DNA of 64,000 bases from Granulosicoccus sp. (GCA_023300375.1 JALZWO010000059.1:1-64000); one strand, 5' to 3'; positions 40,392 through 50,511 are shown, numbered from the stretch's first letter. Numbers and translations are program-made. Notes: a model not told the origin generated them from the letters alone.

Positions 40392-42080
40392 TTGTCTCTT
40401 ATCATTGCCTTACCGCGAGAGCGGCGCCCCGGTGAAAGACGCGTAGCCTTAGATCCGTCGCGAGTTGAGCGATTGGTGCAGGCGGGGATAAAAGTACGCA
40501 TCGAGACCGATTGTGGACATTCTGCGAGCTTTCATGATGCTCACTACAAAGATGTCGACGTTTGCAGTAGCTTTGCAGATGTGGTCCGTGATGCAGACAT
40601 TGTCACTAAGGTCGTATGCCCCACGATAGAAGAAATCGCCCACATGAAGCCAGGGTCAGTGCTGATCTGCACTATGTCTGCTTTCCAGCACTTGAAGGAA
40701 GTGGAACAGCTAAAACGTGCAAATATTACTGTTCTAGCCATGGATCACATGCCCAGAACCACGCGTGCTCAACCGATGGATGCATTATCGTCGCAGGCAA
40801 CAGTCGCTGGCTATAAGGCTGCGTTGCTTGCTGCGGAATTATCACCACGATTGTTTCCCATGTTAACTACAGCTGCCGGCACCATACGTCCCGCGCGAGT
40901 GCTGGTGATTGGCGCAGGTGTGGCCGGATTACAGGCTATTGCTACTGCTAGACGTCTTGGCGCACAGGTAGAGGCCTACGACATACGACGTGCTGCCAAA
41001 GAACAGATCGAGTCGTTAGGCGCACGTATGGTGGATACTGGCGTTGAAGTCGCAGGTGCTGGTGGATTTGCAAGGTCTCTGCGCAAAGATGAAAGGCAGA
41101 AACAACATGATGTGCTGGCTGATCATATGGCGCGAGCACATGTGGTTATCTGCGCCGCCTCTATTCCTGGGCGTCTTGCACCTCGTATCATCACTGAAGA
41201 CATGGTGAATGGCATGTTGCCCGAATCAGTCATCATTGACATGGCTGCCTCGTCTGGCGGCAATTGTGAACTTACCCGTATTGGAGAGCACTACCATCAC
41301 AACGATACGCTGATCGTTGGCCCTCTAAATCTACCCAGTCATGGCGCTGTGAATGCCAGTGAGATGTATTCACGTAATGTGCACAGCATGTTGCAACTGA
41401 TCATTCTTGACAATGCGGTTGTTTTGGATAGTGAAGACGACATTATCAGACGATGTGTGGTTTGCCATGCAAACGAGATCAATCATGGTCCGACGGCTGG
41501 TTTGCTAGAGTGCGTCCACACCCCATTCGGTGACGCCGTGTATTCGGACACCGTGCATAAGACAGTTGCGCACGAGGCCGATATTTCGCACGATAGCAGT
41601 ATTGATTGGTTAGAAGAACCTGAAGAGCTGCCAGATATGCTTGATAAATCGCCAGATGAAAATCGCGATAGCAAGGCGACTCGAGAGGGTTTTGCAGCAT
41701 TAGCCGAAGCGGTTAGCGCTAAAGGCGATGGATCATCTTCGGCTAGTGGTTTAGTAAAAAACAACCAGGCTGATAGGGCTGCAGATTTCGCATCGCAGGT
41801 GGCTGTTCTAGCAACTGATGCATCGGCAGTTGAGAGTGAGGACGCTCAGGCGCACCTTGACGAAGTGAGCGCTGTGGATGACTTAACGCTGATAGATGGC
41901 GTTGGTCCTGCTTTGCAAGAACGCCTGTATGCCTTTGGTTTCAATAACTTTGAAGACATCGCCTCTCTTGATGCGCAAGGTGTAGAGAAACTTGCCGTAC
42001 AACTTGAATTAGATGATGAAGTGGAAAAGCAGGCTTGGCCCGCGCAGGCTAGCGCATTGATGCAGGAGCGTATCAAGTGA
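40392..42080 (+). CDS. pntAA: NAD(P) transhydrogenase subunit alpha part 1 with extra C-terminal HhH-like domain
   Basis: TTG start; IIALPRERRPGERRVALDPSRVERLVQAGIKVRIE, RVLVIGAGVAGLQAIATARRLGAQVEAYDIR; C-terminal DDLTLIDGVGPALQERLYAFGFNNFEDIASLD. Confidence 0.92.
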   Translation: MSLIIALPRERRPGERRVALDPSRVERLVQAGIKVRIETDCGHSASFHDAHYKDVDVCSSFADVVRDADIVTKVVCPTIEEIAHMKPGSVLICTMSAFQHLKEVEQLKRANITVLAMDHMPRTTRAQPMDALSSQATVAGYKAALLAAELSPRLFPMLTTAAGTIRPARVLVIGAGVAGLQAIATARRLGAQVEAYDIRRAAKEQIESLGARMVDTGVEVAGAGGFARSLRKDERQKQHDVLADHMARAHVVICAASIPGRLAPRIITEDMVNGMLPESVIIDMAASSGGNCELTRIGEHYHHNDTLIVGPLNLPSHGAVNASEMYSRNVHSMLQLIILDNAVVLDSEDDIIRRCVVCHANEINHGPTAGLLECVHTPFGDAVYSDTVHKTVAHEADISHDSSIDWLEEPEELPDMLDKSPDENRDSKATREGFAALAEAVSAKGDGSSSASGLVKNNQADRAADFASQVAVLATDASAVESEDAQAHLDEVSAVDDLTLIDGVGPALQERLYAFGFNNFEDIASLDAQGVEKLAVQLELDDEVEKQAWPAQASALMQERIK

Positions 42081-42499
42081 ATATTGTTGATGCACTTTAT
42101 CTTGTGCTTCTTGCGGCGGTGGCAGGCTATGTTTTGATCAGGCGTATACCCTCGCTGTTGCATACGCCCATGATGTCAGGTTCAAATTTTATACACGGTA
42201 TTGTGCTGGCAGGTGCCATGCTTGCTTTATCGACCGCTGATGGGACTGTTGAGCTGACCATCGGATTTGTGGCTGTCATGGCAGCGTCGGCTAATGTTTT
42301 TGGTGGTTTTGTTGTCACCGATCGAATACTTAAAATCTTTGATGAAAAAGGGTTTCGCAATTCTGGTTTTTTATTATCTGAGGCAGGCAAAAATAATAAA
42401 AAGGAAAGAACCCTCGACAACCCTGATACAGGCGTCGATAGGCCTTTGTCTGATGAAGAAAAGGGCACGCCGACTGTCTCTGATAAGGGTGTCGAATAG
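42077..42499 (+). CDS. pntAB: NAD(P) transhydrogenase subunit alpha part 2
   Basis: Small membrane protein; SLLHTPMMSGSNFIHGIVLAGAML, ASANVFGGFVVTDRIL; start overlaps the pntAA stop. Confidence 0.9.
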   Translation: MNIVDALYLVLLAAVAGYVLIRRIPSLLHTPMMSGSNFIHGIVLAGAMLALSTADGTVELTIGFVAVMAASANVFGGFVVTDRILKIFDEKGFRNSGFLLSEAGKNNKKERTLDNPDTGVDRPLSDEEKGTPTVSDKGVE

Positions 42500-42502
42500 A
42501 CT

Positions 42503-43906
42503 ATGTCGGAACTTGCTATCACACCTTCAGTTGCGATTCCCATTCAGCTAGTTTGGTTTGTGGCTACAGTTTTATTTGTTACCGGTTTACGTAAGTTAAG
42601 TATCCCGGCGAAGGCGCGCGGTGGTATCTGGCTTGCGGGTGTTGGCATGCTCTTGGTCATTTCGTCCATGCTTTTTCACCCAGGGCTGAATTCCAACTTC
42701 ATGCTGATTGCCATAGCGTTGGTCTCTGGGGGTTTGTTGTCCGTAGCCCATGCACGGCGGGTAGACATGAGCAACACGCCGCAAATGATTGCGCTTTACA
42801 ACAGTCTTGGGGGTTTGGCTGCAGCTTGCGTTGCAACACTTGTCTTGTTGCATGCATCCGAACATACCTCGGCGGTAAAGTCTCTGGCGGTTTTGGGTGT
42901 TGCGATTGGGTGTGTTGCATTTGCCGGTTCATTATTGGCATTTTTACGACTGCATGGCAAGTTCACCAAGCATGATGGCTTTGCTAAAAAGCAGGTAGCG
43001 TATCTGGCTAATGGTGCGTTGGTGCTGCTGCTGGGTCTTATTATGGCGACGTCCGCCACAGCCCACCCTGGTCTTCTAGCGGTATTTGTCATACTGGCCA
43101 TGAGCTTTGGCGTCATGATCACGATGCCAACTTCCGCTGCAGATATGCCGGTTCTGGTGTCGTTCTACAACGCTCTTACGGGGCTGGCAGTGGCATTCGA
43201 TGGATTCATCATTGCAAACCCGGCCATGATTGTTGCTGGTACTCTCGTGTTTGCGGCGGGTTCCTTACTCACACGGCTCATGGCACGTTCTGTTAACCGT
43301 CGGTTGAGTGAAATCATGTATTCCGGATTTGGTTTATCCTCGAGTTTTGTGGCGGTGCAGTCGAGCACTGATCACATCAATACCATCGACGCCCGCGATG
43401 CTGCAGTGGGTATGGCGTACGCCAGACGAGTAGAGATCGTTCCCGGATATGGCATGGCAACGGCCCAGGCTCAGCACAAACTTCGGGAGCTCACACAGTT
43501 ATTGGATGAGCGTGGCGTGGAAACGGGTTTTGCGATACACCCAGTGGCAGGCAGGATGCCCGGTCACATGAACGTGCTGTTGGCTGAAGCTGGCGTACCC
43601 TACGAAAAAATTCGAGATCTCGGAGAAATAAATGCTGAATTTTCCGATGTAGATGTAGTTCTGGTTGTAGGGGCGAACGACATCGTCAATCTGGCGGCTC
43701 GAACGGACCCTGAGTCACCACTGTTCGGCATGCCCGTCCTCGATATCGATAAAGCGAAGCGGGTCATTGTGCTCAAGCGAGGAGACGGTGCTGGCTATGC
43801 CGGTGTAGAGAATTCTTTTTTCTCCCAACCGGTGACGCGGGTCCTGTTGGGGGATGCCAAAGACAGTGTTCAGGACCTTATTACCTCTATCAAAGGGATG
43901 GACTGA
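42503..43906 (+). CDS. pntB: NAD(P) transhydrogenase subunit beta
   Basis: VEIVPGYGMATAQAQHKLRELTQLL, IHPVAGRMPGHMNVLLAEAGVPYEKI, VVLVVGANDIVNLAAR, VIVLKRGDGAGYAGVENSFF. Confidence 0.97.
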   Translation: MSELAITPSVAIPIQLVWFVATVLFVTGLRKLSIPAKARGGIWLAGVGMLLVISSMLFHPGLNSNFMLIAIALVSGGLLSVAHARRVDMSNTPQMIALYNSLGGLAAACVATLVLLHASEHTSAVKSLAVLGVAIGCVAFAGSLLAFLRLHGKFTKHDGFAKKQVAYLANGALVLLLGLIMATSATAHPGLLAVFVILAMSFGVMITMPTSAADMPVLVSFYNALTGLAVAFDGFIIANPAMIVAGTLVFAAGSLLTRLMARSVNRRLSEIMYSGFGLSSSFVAVQSSTDHINTIDARDAAVGMAYARRVEIVPGYGMATAQAQHKLRELTQLLDERGVETGFAIHPVAGRMPGHMNVLLAEAGVPYEKIRDLGEINAEFSDVDVVLVVGANDIVNLAARTDPESPLFGMPVLDIDKAKRVIVLKRGDGAGYAGVENSFFSQPVTRVLLGDAKDSVQDLITSIKGMD

Positions 43907-43965
43907 ATTCCACGAGCTTGTAGGTAGGCCACGTGCTACCAGTGAAGCCCATTGAGACAATTTTT

Positions 43966-43995
43966 TGTCACTTCACCAGATAGTGACAGATTTTT
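43966..43995 (+). terminator. Possible rho-independent terminator after pntB
   Basis: TGTCACT-(TCACCAGAT)-AGTGACA 7-bp perfect stem followed by GATTTTT; stem is AT-rich and short. Confidence 0.45.
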
Positions 43996-44005
43996 AGTCC
44001 ATAGT

Positions 44006-44204
44006 TTATGCACAAGAGCGAATTCTGCTTGAACGATGGTTGGTTTTGAGGTACCGCATAAGGGTTGTTTTGTAAGAATACTCTTTAAGTTACTGATAAA
44101 TATACATATGCCCTGATTGTTCAAAGATTGCACATTTTGTTACAGGCCACTGGTTGTCAGACTGTCAGCATTATTTGATGTTCTTGTCCACATACTTATC
44201 CACA
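44006..44204 (+). promoter_or_regulatory. Cluster of DnaA-box-like 9-mers upstream of priA
   Basis: TTATGCACA (44006-44014), TTGTCCACA (44184-44192), TTATCCACA (44196-44204), all same strand; two match TTATNCACA exactly, one differs at one position. Confidence 0.45.
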
Positions 44205-44321
44205 GATTTTGTTGATAACATTCTTTTTTTTGACGCGACTTTGGAGTTTTCTACTGCTGTGCGTCAATTTTATGAAACGATAGCTAAGCAGCATAATGCG
44301 TCAGAAAAGGCTTGAAATCAG

Positions 44322-46514
44322 GTGACGTCTTTGGTTCAAGTTGCCATCCCAACTCCGCTGTACCGAGTGTTTGATTACCGATGGAACTCAAGCCTGCCAA
44401 TCACGCGCGGTGTGAGAGTAGGTGTGCCCTTTGGCCCCCGAAAAGTGGTGGGCATAGTACTCGGAGCCATAGAGTCATCTGAGGTGGCTGAAAACAAGCT
44501 GCGAGCGGTCAGTCAGGTGTACGACACCGAGCCTGTGATCGCCACAGACCTTATGGAATTGTTGTGCTGGGCCAGTCGCTATTATCATCACCCTCTGGGG
44601 GACGTGCTCTCAACCTCGCTGCCTGTTCTACTCAGGAAAGGTCAGCTGGCCACTATTACCGAGCGAGAGTTCTACCGCTGGATAGGGCCTAGCCCAGTGC
44701 CAGAGACACTTAATCGTGCCCATGTCCAGAGGGCACTTGCACACTACCTTGAACATTTGTCTGGCAAGTTGGCTGGTGCTGACTCACTGGCGCGCATTAG
44801 CCCTCGCTGGCGCAGCTCCATAGCCGGACTCATCGACAAAGGCTGGGTAGGAGCAGAGACTGCCTTAAAAATCCCTGACAATAAAGCGCGCGGTTCTGCA
44901 CCCACCTTGTCAGAGGAGCAGCGTGTTGCGGTGGAGCAAGTGGTCGACTCATTGAGTCAGAAAACGGCGAAGCGATTTCTGCTTAACGGGGTGACTGGCA
45001 GTGGCAAGACGGAGGTCTACTTGCGTTGCATTGCCAAAGCGCAAAGCATGGGTCAACAGGTGCTTGTTCTGGTGCCGGAAATTTCGCTCACGCCGCAACT
45101 CATGAGTCGCTTTGAGCAACGCATAGACGGCTGTCTGGTGTGCTTGCACTCAGGGCTGAATAATACGGAGCGCTTGCAGAACTGGCTATGCGCTTCGCAA
45201 GGGCATGCTGACGTGGTCATTGGCACTCGCTCTTCTATTCTTGCGCCCATGCCAAACCTTGGTTTGGTGATTGTTGATGAGGAGCACGACGGCTCTTTTA
45301 AGCAACAAGATGGTTTTCGATACCATGCGCGTGATCTTGCGTTGATGCGAGCCAATGCCCGCCAGTGCCCAGTGCTATTGGGTAGTGCAACACCCTCACT
45401 TGAGAGTCTTAAGAATGTGGCTATTGGCAAGCTTATCGAACTGTCACTAACCCAACGTGCTGGCGGAGCTGTACCTCCTTCGATTGGTTTGATGGATATT
45501 CGGCGACGAAAACTCAAGGAAGGACTGAGCGATCGAATGTTAGATGCCATACGTGAACATCTGGACAATGCAGGTCAGGTGCTGATGTTTATCAATCGAC
45601 GAGGGTTTGCACCCACCTTATTGTGCAACGACTGTGGTGCGGCGGCTGACTGCAAGCGTTGTGATGCACACATGACAGTTCATGCTCGGACGAATCGTCT
45701 GCGTTGTCATCACTGTGGCGCTGAACGCGCTATGCCAAGTAGTTGTGAAAGTTGCCGTTCACCAGAGCTGGATCGTGTTGGATACGGTACGGAGCGCATA
45801 GCCAATGTGCTTGCCGAGGAATTCCCTGATGTGGCCATTGCGCGTATTGATCGTGACACCACACGACGTAAGGGGGCATTGGAAGAACAGCTGGCATTAG
45901 CCATTAGCGGTGAGGCTAGAATTCTAGTGGGTACTCAACTACTGGCCAAAGGGCATCATTTTCCTAAGTTAACACTAGTTGGCATTTTGGATGCTGATAG
46001 AGGATTATTTGGTACTGATTTTCGTGCTCTTGAACACATGGGACAATTGGTGCTGCAAGTGTCTGGTCGTGCTGGCCGAGAAACCAATCGAGGGACTGTA
46101 TTGGTGCAGACGCGCAATCCGGACAATCCTCTGTTGCAGACGCTGGTCAAAGAGGGGTATGCGCCGTTCGCGCACATTTTGATGGATGAGCGGCGTTTAG
46201 CGATGTTGCCCCCTTACTCTTTCATGGCTGTGGTGCGTGCGGAGGCTACCAACGCGCATGAACCCCATGAGTTTTTGAGGCAAGTGGCCAGTTCTCTTGA
46301 AACTGACAAGACAGGCCAGCTTGATGTGCTTGGCCCAGCTCCTGCGCCAATGGAACGATTAGGCGGGCGTTTTCGGGCACAACTGCTGCTTCAATCAGAC
46401 AAACGCTCTTCACTGAACGATAGCTTGTCAAGATTATCTACGCTCATTGACCAATTGCCTGGTGCCCGTCGTTGTCGTTGGTCTATTGATGTTGACCCAG
46501 TAGACCTTTTCTAG
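44322..46514 (+). CDS. priA: Primosomal protein N' (replication restart helicase PriA)
   Basis: LLNGVTGSGKTEVYLRCI, IVDEEHDGSFKQQDGFRYHARDLAL, CNDCGAAADCKRCDAHMTVH zinc region, GTQLLAKGHHFPKLTLVGILDADRGLF. Confidence 0.97.
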   Translation: MTSLVQVAIPTPLYRVFDYRWNSSLPITRGVRVGVPFGPRKVVGIVLGAIESSEVAENKLRAVSQVYDTEPVIATDLMELLCWASRYYHHPLGDVLSTSLPVLLRKGQLATITEREFYRWIGPSPVPETLNRAHVQRALAHYLEHLSGKLAGADSLARISPRWRSSIAGLIDKGWVGAETALKIPDNKARGSAPTLSEEQRVAVEQVVDSLSQKTAKRFLLNGVTGSGKTEVYLRCIAKAQSMGQQVLVLVPEISLTPQLMSRFEQRIDGCLVCLHSGLNNTERLQNWLCASQGHADVVIGTRSSILAPMPNLGLVIVDEEHDGSFKQQDGFRYHARDLALMRANARQCPVLLGSATPSLESLKNVAIGKLIELSLTQRAGGAVPPSIGLMDIRRRKLKEGLSDRMLDAIREHLDNAGQVLMFINRRGFAPTLLCNDCGAAADCKRCDAHMTVHARTNRLRCHHCGAERAMPSSCESCRSPELDRVGYGTERIANVLAEEFPDVAIARIDRDTTRRKGALEEQLALAISGEARILVGTQLLAKGHHFPKLTLVGILDADRGLFGTDFRALEHMGQLVLQVSGRAGRETNRGTVLVQTRNPDNPLLQTLVKEGYAPFAHILMDERRLAMLPPYSFMAVVRAEATNAHEPHEFLRQVASSLETDKTGQLDVLGPAPAPMERLGGRFRAQLLLQSDKRSSLNDSLSRLSTLIDQLPGARRCRWSIDVDPVDLF

Positions 46515-46682
46515 GCCTCGATATTTTTTGTGAGTTTGCCAAGTTGGGTCATTTACGCCGTACGCGCTTAATACTTATGGGTTACATCGACAGTAATTCA
46601 GCTCATTAGCTTGTGTAGTGGTAAACGAAGCAGCGCAATTGCACTAAACTCCTAGCTCGACGAATACGTGTGGAAGTAGCCT

Positions 46683-48446
46683 GTGATATCCCTTGTTCCG
46701 CTGATAGAAGAGCAGATAGGTTTAAGCCTTGAGTCCCTGAAAGCTCAGGGCATTGTGCCTATGGATGTAAATCTGAAAATTAGCGTCACCCGAACTCGCG
46801 ATTCCAGCCACGGTGATTTCGCCACAAACGTTGCCATGCTGTTGGCAAAACCCTGTGGGCGAGCGCCACGCGATATCGCTACAGCGATCATTGAGGCCTT
46901 GCCAGGCTCAGACGCCATAAAAGAGGTGGCTATTGCAGGCCCTGGGTTTATCAATTTCTTTCAGGCAGATGACGCATCCTCTGCGGTCTTAGGTCGAGTG
47001 CTTGAGCAAGGCGAGGCATTCGGACGAAGTGATGTGGGGGCGGGAAAGCGCATACAGGTGGAGTATGTGTCGGCTAACCCGACGGGCCCCTTGCATGTTG
47101 GCCATGGCCGTGGTGCCGCCATGGGTGCCACAGTGTCTAATTTGTTATCAACGGTGGGTTTTGATGTAGAGCGTGAATACTATGTCAACGATGCAGGGCG
47201 GCAGATGGATATTCTGGCGACTAGTGTCTGGCTTCGATACCTTATTTTGTCTGGAGTAGATTTGACGTTTCCGTCCAATGGCTACCAAGGTGAATATATC
47301 ATCGCCATTTCCCAACGCTTGCTTGATGAGCATAAGGAGGCATTTAAGCATGACGTGGCTGCTGTTTTTGACGGTGTTGTTGACGACGAGCCTGCAGGTG
47401 GCGATAAAGAAAAGCACATTGATGATTTGATTGAGCGTGCGAAGCAGCTTTTAGGCGAGCCACACTATCGCGTAGTGTTCGATGCAGCGCTTGATTCCAT
47501 ACTTGGCGATATTAAGGACGATCTATCTGAATTTGGCGTCGATTACGATTGCTGGTTCAGCGAGCGTAGCCTCACCGACGATGTGCAATCGGTCGTCAAA
47601 CGCCTTGAAACGGCGGGCCATACGTATGTGAAAGAGGGTGTCACCTGGTTTAAGTCGTCTGAATTTGGTGATGAAAAGGACCGGCCTATTGTGCGCTCTA
47701 ATGGCTTGAGTACCTATTTCGCCTCTGACATCGCGTATATCGAAAACAAGATTCAGCGTGGCTATGACGAGGTGCTCTATTTGTTTGGAGCCGATCACCA
47801 TGGGTATACCGCGCGCATGCTGGCTGCTTGTGAGGCGCTAGGGCATCCTCGAGAAAAGCTACAATTTGTGCTCATTCAGTTTGCCAATCTATTTAGAAGC
47901 GGCGAACGTGTGCAGATGTCGACACGCTCTGGCTCGTTTGTCACTATTAGAGAGCTGCGCGATGAGGTCGGTAAAGACGCTGCGCGGTATTTTTACGTGA
48001 TGCGTAAATATTCTCAGCACATGGACTTTGACTTGGATTTGGCAAAATCCCAATCCAACGACAATCCGGTTTACTACGTGCAATATGCGCACGCGCGAAT
48101 TTGCAGTGTTATGCGTCAGCTTAAGCAGAAAGAACTTGAATTTGATCAGGCTGCAGGGCTGGCAGCACTGAGTCGGTTGAACGAACAAGCTGAAGCGGAT
48201 TTATTGACACTGCTGGCCACCTATCCTGAGCTATTGGTTCGCGCTGCACAGGCGCATGAGCCACATCAGCTCACAGGTTATTTGCGAGATCTCGCAAATG
48301 CGCTTCACAGCTACTACAATGCCCACAAAGTCTTAGTAGATGATGTTGAACTCCGGCACGCAAGAATCTGCTTGCTGCTTGGGGTCAAGCAAGTGCTTGT
48401 CAATGGTTTGTCTATTATTGGTGTCTCCAGTCCTGAGGTTATGTAG
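46683..48446 (+). CDS. argS: Arginyl-tRNA synthetase
   Basis: GTG start; VEYVSANPTGPLHVGHGRGAAMG signature, YYVNDAGRQMDIL, GADHHGYTARM, QMSTRSGSFVTIREL. Confidence 0.97.
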   Translation: MISLVPLIEEQIGLSLESLKAQGIVPMDVNLKISVTRTRDSSHGDFATNVAMLLAKPCGRAPRDIATAIIEALPGSDAIKEVAIAGPGFINFFQADDASSAVLGRVLEQGEAFGRSDVGAGKRIQVEYVSANPTGPLHVGHGRGAAMGATVSNLLSTVGFDVEREYYVNDAGRQMDILATSVWLRYLILSGVDLTFPSNGYQGEYIIAISQRLLDEHKEAFKHDVAAVFDGVVDDEPAGGDKEKHIDDLIERAKQLLGEPHYRVVFDAALDSILGDIKDDLSEFGVDYDCWFSERSLTDDVQSVVKRLETAGHTYVKEGVTWFKSSEFGDEKDRPIVRSNGLSTYFASDIAYIENKIQRGYDEVLYLFGADHHGYTARMLAACEALGHPREKLQFVLIQFANLFRSGERVQMSTRSGSFVTIRELRDEVGKDAARYFYVMRKYSQHMDFDLDLAKSQSNDNPVYYVQYAHARICSVMRQLKQKELEFDQAAGLAALSRLNEQAEADLLTLLATYPELLVRAAQAHEPHQLTGYLRDLANALHSYYNAHKVLVDDVELRHARICLLLGVKQVLVNGLSIIGVSSPEVM

Positions 48447-48449
48447 CAC

Positions 48450-49310
48450 ATGGCAAAGCGAAAAACCGCATCAACAGCCTCTGAAAGTCGCCTGTTTGTA
48501 TTGGCGTTGGGATTGTTGGTGGGTTTTGTTATCGCATTTGTTCTGGTTTTGTCGCGCATGCCCGTCGATGGAATTATCAGTCAGTACAACAGTGGTACTG
48601 TAAAAGAGGCGGAAGTAGCTGCCATGAATTTCGACTACTACGCGGTACTTGAAGAGCAGAGAGCTGCGCGACGAAGCGTGGCGGTAGAGCCTCCTGTGAT
48701 CTTCATGGAACCGCCCAGAGACGTTCTGCCAAGCACTCAGCCGTTACCCGCTGAGCCACGTGCGCTTGAACAGGTGCAGCCGCCGGTGCAAGAGCAGCTA
48801 ACTGTTGCACCGGCGCCAATCCCTGCGCCCACAGTTGCGCCCGCACCAGTGCCTAAAGTAGAACCATCCGTTGAATTGCCGCGCATAGAGAGAGTGCCCG
48901 AGCAAATAACAGTACAGCCGCAAGTACAGCCGCAAATACAGCCGCAAATACAGCCACAAATACAGCCACAAATACAGCCACAAATACAGCCACAAATACA
49001 GCCACGGGTGCAGCCACGCGTGGTTCCACAACAGCCTCGGGTGCGTGAGATACTAGCGAGTGAAGGCGCGCAAGACACCTACTTCATTGAAACGGGCAAT
49101 TTCCCCAACAATGAGCGAGCTCTGCGAGAGCAGTCAACGCTTCGCGGTATTGGCCTCGACGCATTTATTGTTGTTCGCCAAGACAATTCGGGAGTCTTTG
49201 GTCATAGGGTTCGGATTGGACCGTTCCTAGAGCAATCTAGACTTGATGCAACGCGTAATGCTTTACGCTCCAGCGGTATCAAGCCAAAGCTTATCCGCGT
49301 AAAGCGTTAG
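48450..49310 (+). CDS. SPOR-domain membrane protein with Pro/Gln-rich repeat linker
   Basis: N-terminal TM; QPQI repeat linker; C-terminal YFIETGNFPNNERALREQSTLRGIGLDAFIV...GHRVRIGPFLEQSRLDATRNALRSSGIKPKLIRVK (SPOR-like). Confidence 0.87.
   Translation: MAKRKTASTASESRLFVLALGLLVGFVIAFVLVLSRMPVDGIISQYNSGTVKEAEVAAMNFDYYAVLEEQRAARRSVAVEPPVIFMEPPRDVLPSTQPLPAEPRALEQVQPPVQEQLTVAPAPIPAPTVAPAPVPKVEPSVELPRIERVPEQITVQPQVQPQIQPQIQPQIQPQIQPQIQPQIQPRVQPRVVPQQPRVREILASEGAQDTYFIETGNFPNNERALREQSTLRGIGLDAFIVVRQDNSGVFGHRVRIGPFLEQSRLDATRNALRSSGIKPKLIRVKR
48915..49022 (+). repeat. In-frame 12-bp tandem repeat, nine units (CAGCCRCAAATA consensus), encoding QPQI/V or QPRV
   Basis: Counted directly from sequence: nine consecutive 12-bp units. 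Confidence 0.95.
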
Positions 49311-49525
49311 TCCGTCTGGCCAACGATTGCACTGTTCGCTCCTGAGTAGGGTTGCACGACGTGGATCTTGGCTTCCCTCATCTGGTTGTTTTTCCTATTT
49401 CCCTGTTCAGTATTTGTACAGGTGTGATCGTCCAATATACGTCCTAAGAGTCTTGCACTAGTGAGCAGATTCTTTGGCTCAATGAGGAGCCATTTGACAG
49501 ATCCATAGTCCAAGGAGGGACTTCT

Positions 49526-50239
49526 ATGTCAACTGTGACGGCAAAAGGATATGCCAGAGTGGCCCATGGTCATGTCTGGCACATCACTCAACGATGCGAC
49601 AAAAACGAGTTCTTGTTAAGCGAAGAACCAGAGCGTCGTCGATGGCTGTACTGGCTATATCAAGCGAAGCGTCGCTATGGGCTGAGTGTTCTTAACTATG
49701 TGGTGACATCCAATCATGTGCATTTGCTAGTGCACGATGATGGTGGTGAGCACTACAAACAGGCCATGAAAATGATAAACGCTAAAACACAAGGCGAATT
49801 CAATCGTCGACAAGGAAGGCGAGAGCCTTTTTGGGCAGCAGAATTTCAGAGTACCGCAATCCAGACTGACGCTCATCTAGCCCGTTGTGTGACGTATATG
49901 GATTTGAATATGGTTCGCGCCGGCGTCGTTGATCATCCAGAGAAGTGGCGTTGCGGTGGATACTATGAATCCATGAATCCCCCCACTAGAGGTGCACGCC
50001 TTGATCGTGTGAAGTTGCGTCAGTTATTACAATTTGACACAGAAAAAGCACTGCAGGATGCAAGAGATCGCTGGATAGTTGAAAAGGCAGATGTGCCTTC
50101 TAAGACTCGAGAAACCTATTGGAGTGACAGTATTGCCGTGGGTGATCTTGCGTTTGCGTTGCACATGAAACGTGCGCTGGCGTTCACACATCCGGGTCGC
50201 CGTGCACAACGTGAGCGTGGGTGTTTTGCGGTTCGCTAG
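49526..50239 (+). CDS. RAYT-like / Y1 (IS200-type HUH) transposase family protein
   Basis: VVTSNHVHLLVHD (HUH motif), YMDLNMVRAGVVDHPEKWRCGGYYE (catalytic Tyr region), typical N-terminus ARVAHGHVWHITQRC. Confidence 0.85.
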   Translation: MSTVTAKGYARVAHGHVWHITQRCDKNEFLLSEEPERRRWLYWLYQAKRRYGLSVLNYVVTSNHVHLLVHDDGGEHYKQAMKMINAKTQGEFNRRQGRREPFWAAEFQSTAIQTDAHLARCVTYMDLNMVRAGVVDHPEKWRCGGYYESMNPPTRGARLDRVKLRQLLQFDTEKALQDARDRWIVEKADVPSKTRETYWSDSIAVGDLAFALHMKRALAFTHPGRRAQRERGCFAVR

Positions 50240-50511
50240 AGGATCCTTCTAGGATGGTGATTGTGGCAAGAGGGTGAAAATTCAGGTCAGGTTTTTGTGT
50301 CCGTCCAAGTGAGCTGATGTTTTGTGTTCTGAGGTTTGCTTCTACATCCGCCTAGGCTGCCAAATTCGAGGGGCTGATTGGATTCATCCCCTGTCGATCC
50401 AGAACCAATCACTCATACCTAGGTTTGGTGAAATTGATCACGTACTGTGCTGACAGAAACTGCACGCAGCTTGTGTGCTACTCAAATACTGAGATCTGCA
50501 AAATCAATTTG

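Noticed and set aside
48737-49078. Minus-strand ORFs with CGCI / LWLY repeats
   Set aside because: Antisense translations of the 12-bp repeat in the SPOR gene; composition artefacts.
49311-49525. REP/BIME elements flanking the RAYT gene
   Set aside because: Only short, imperfect palindromes seen on either side (for example around GGATCC at about 50243); none convincing.
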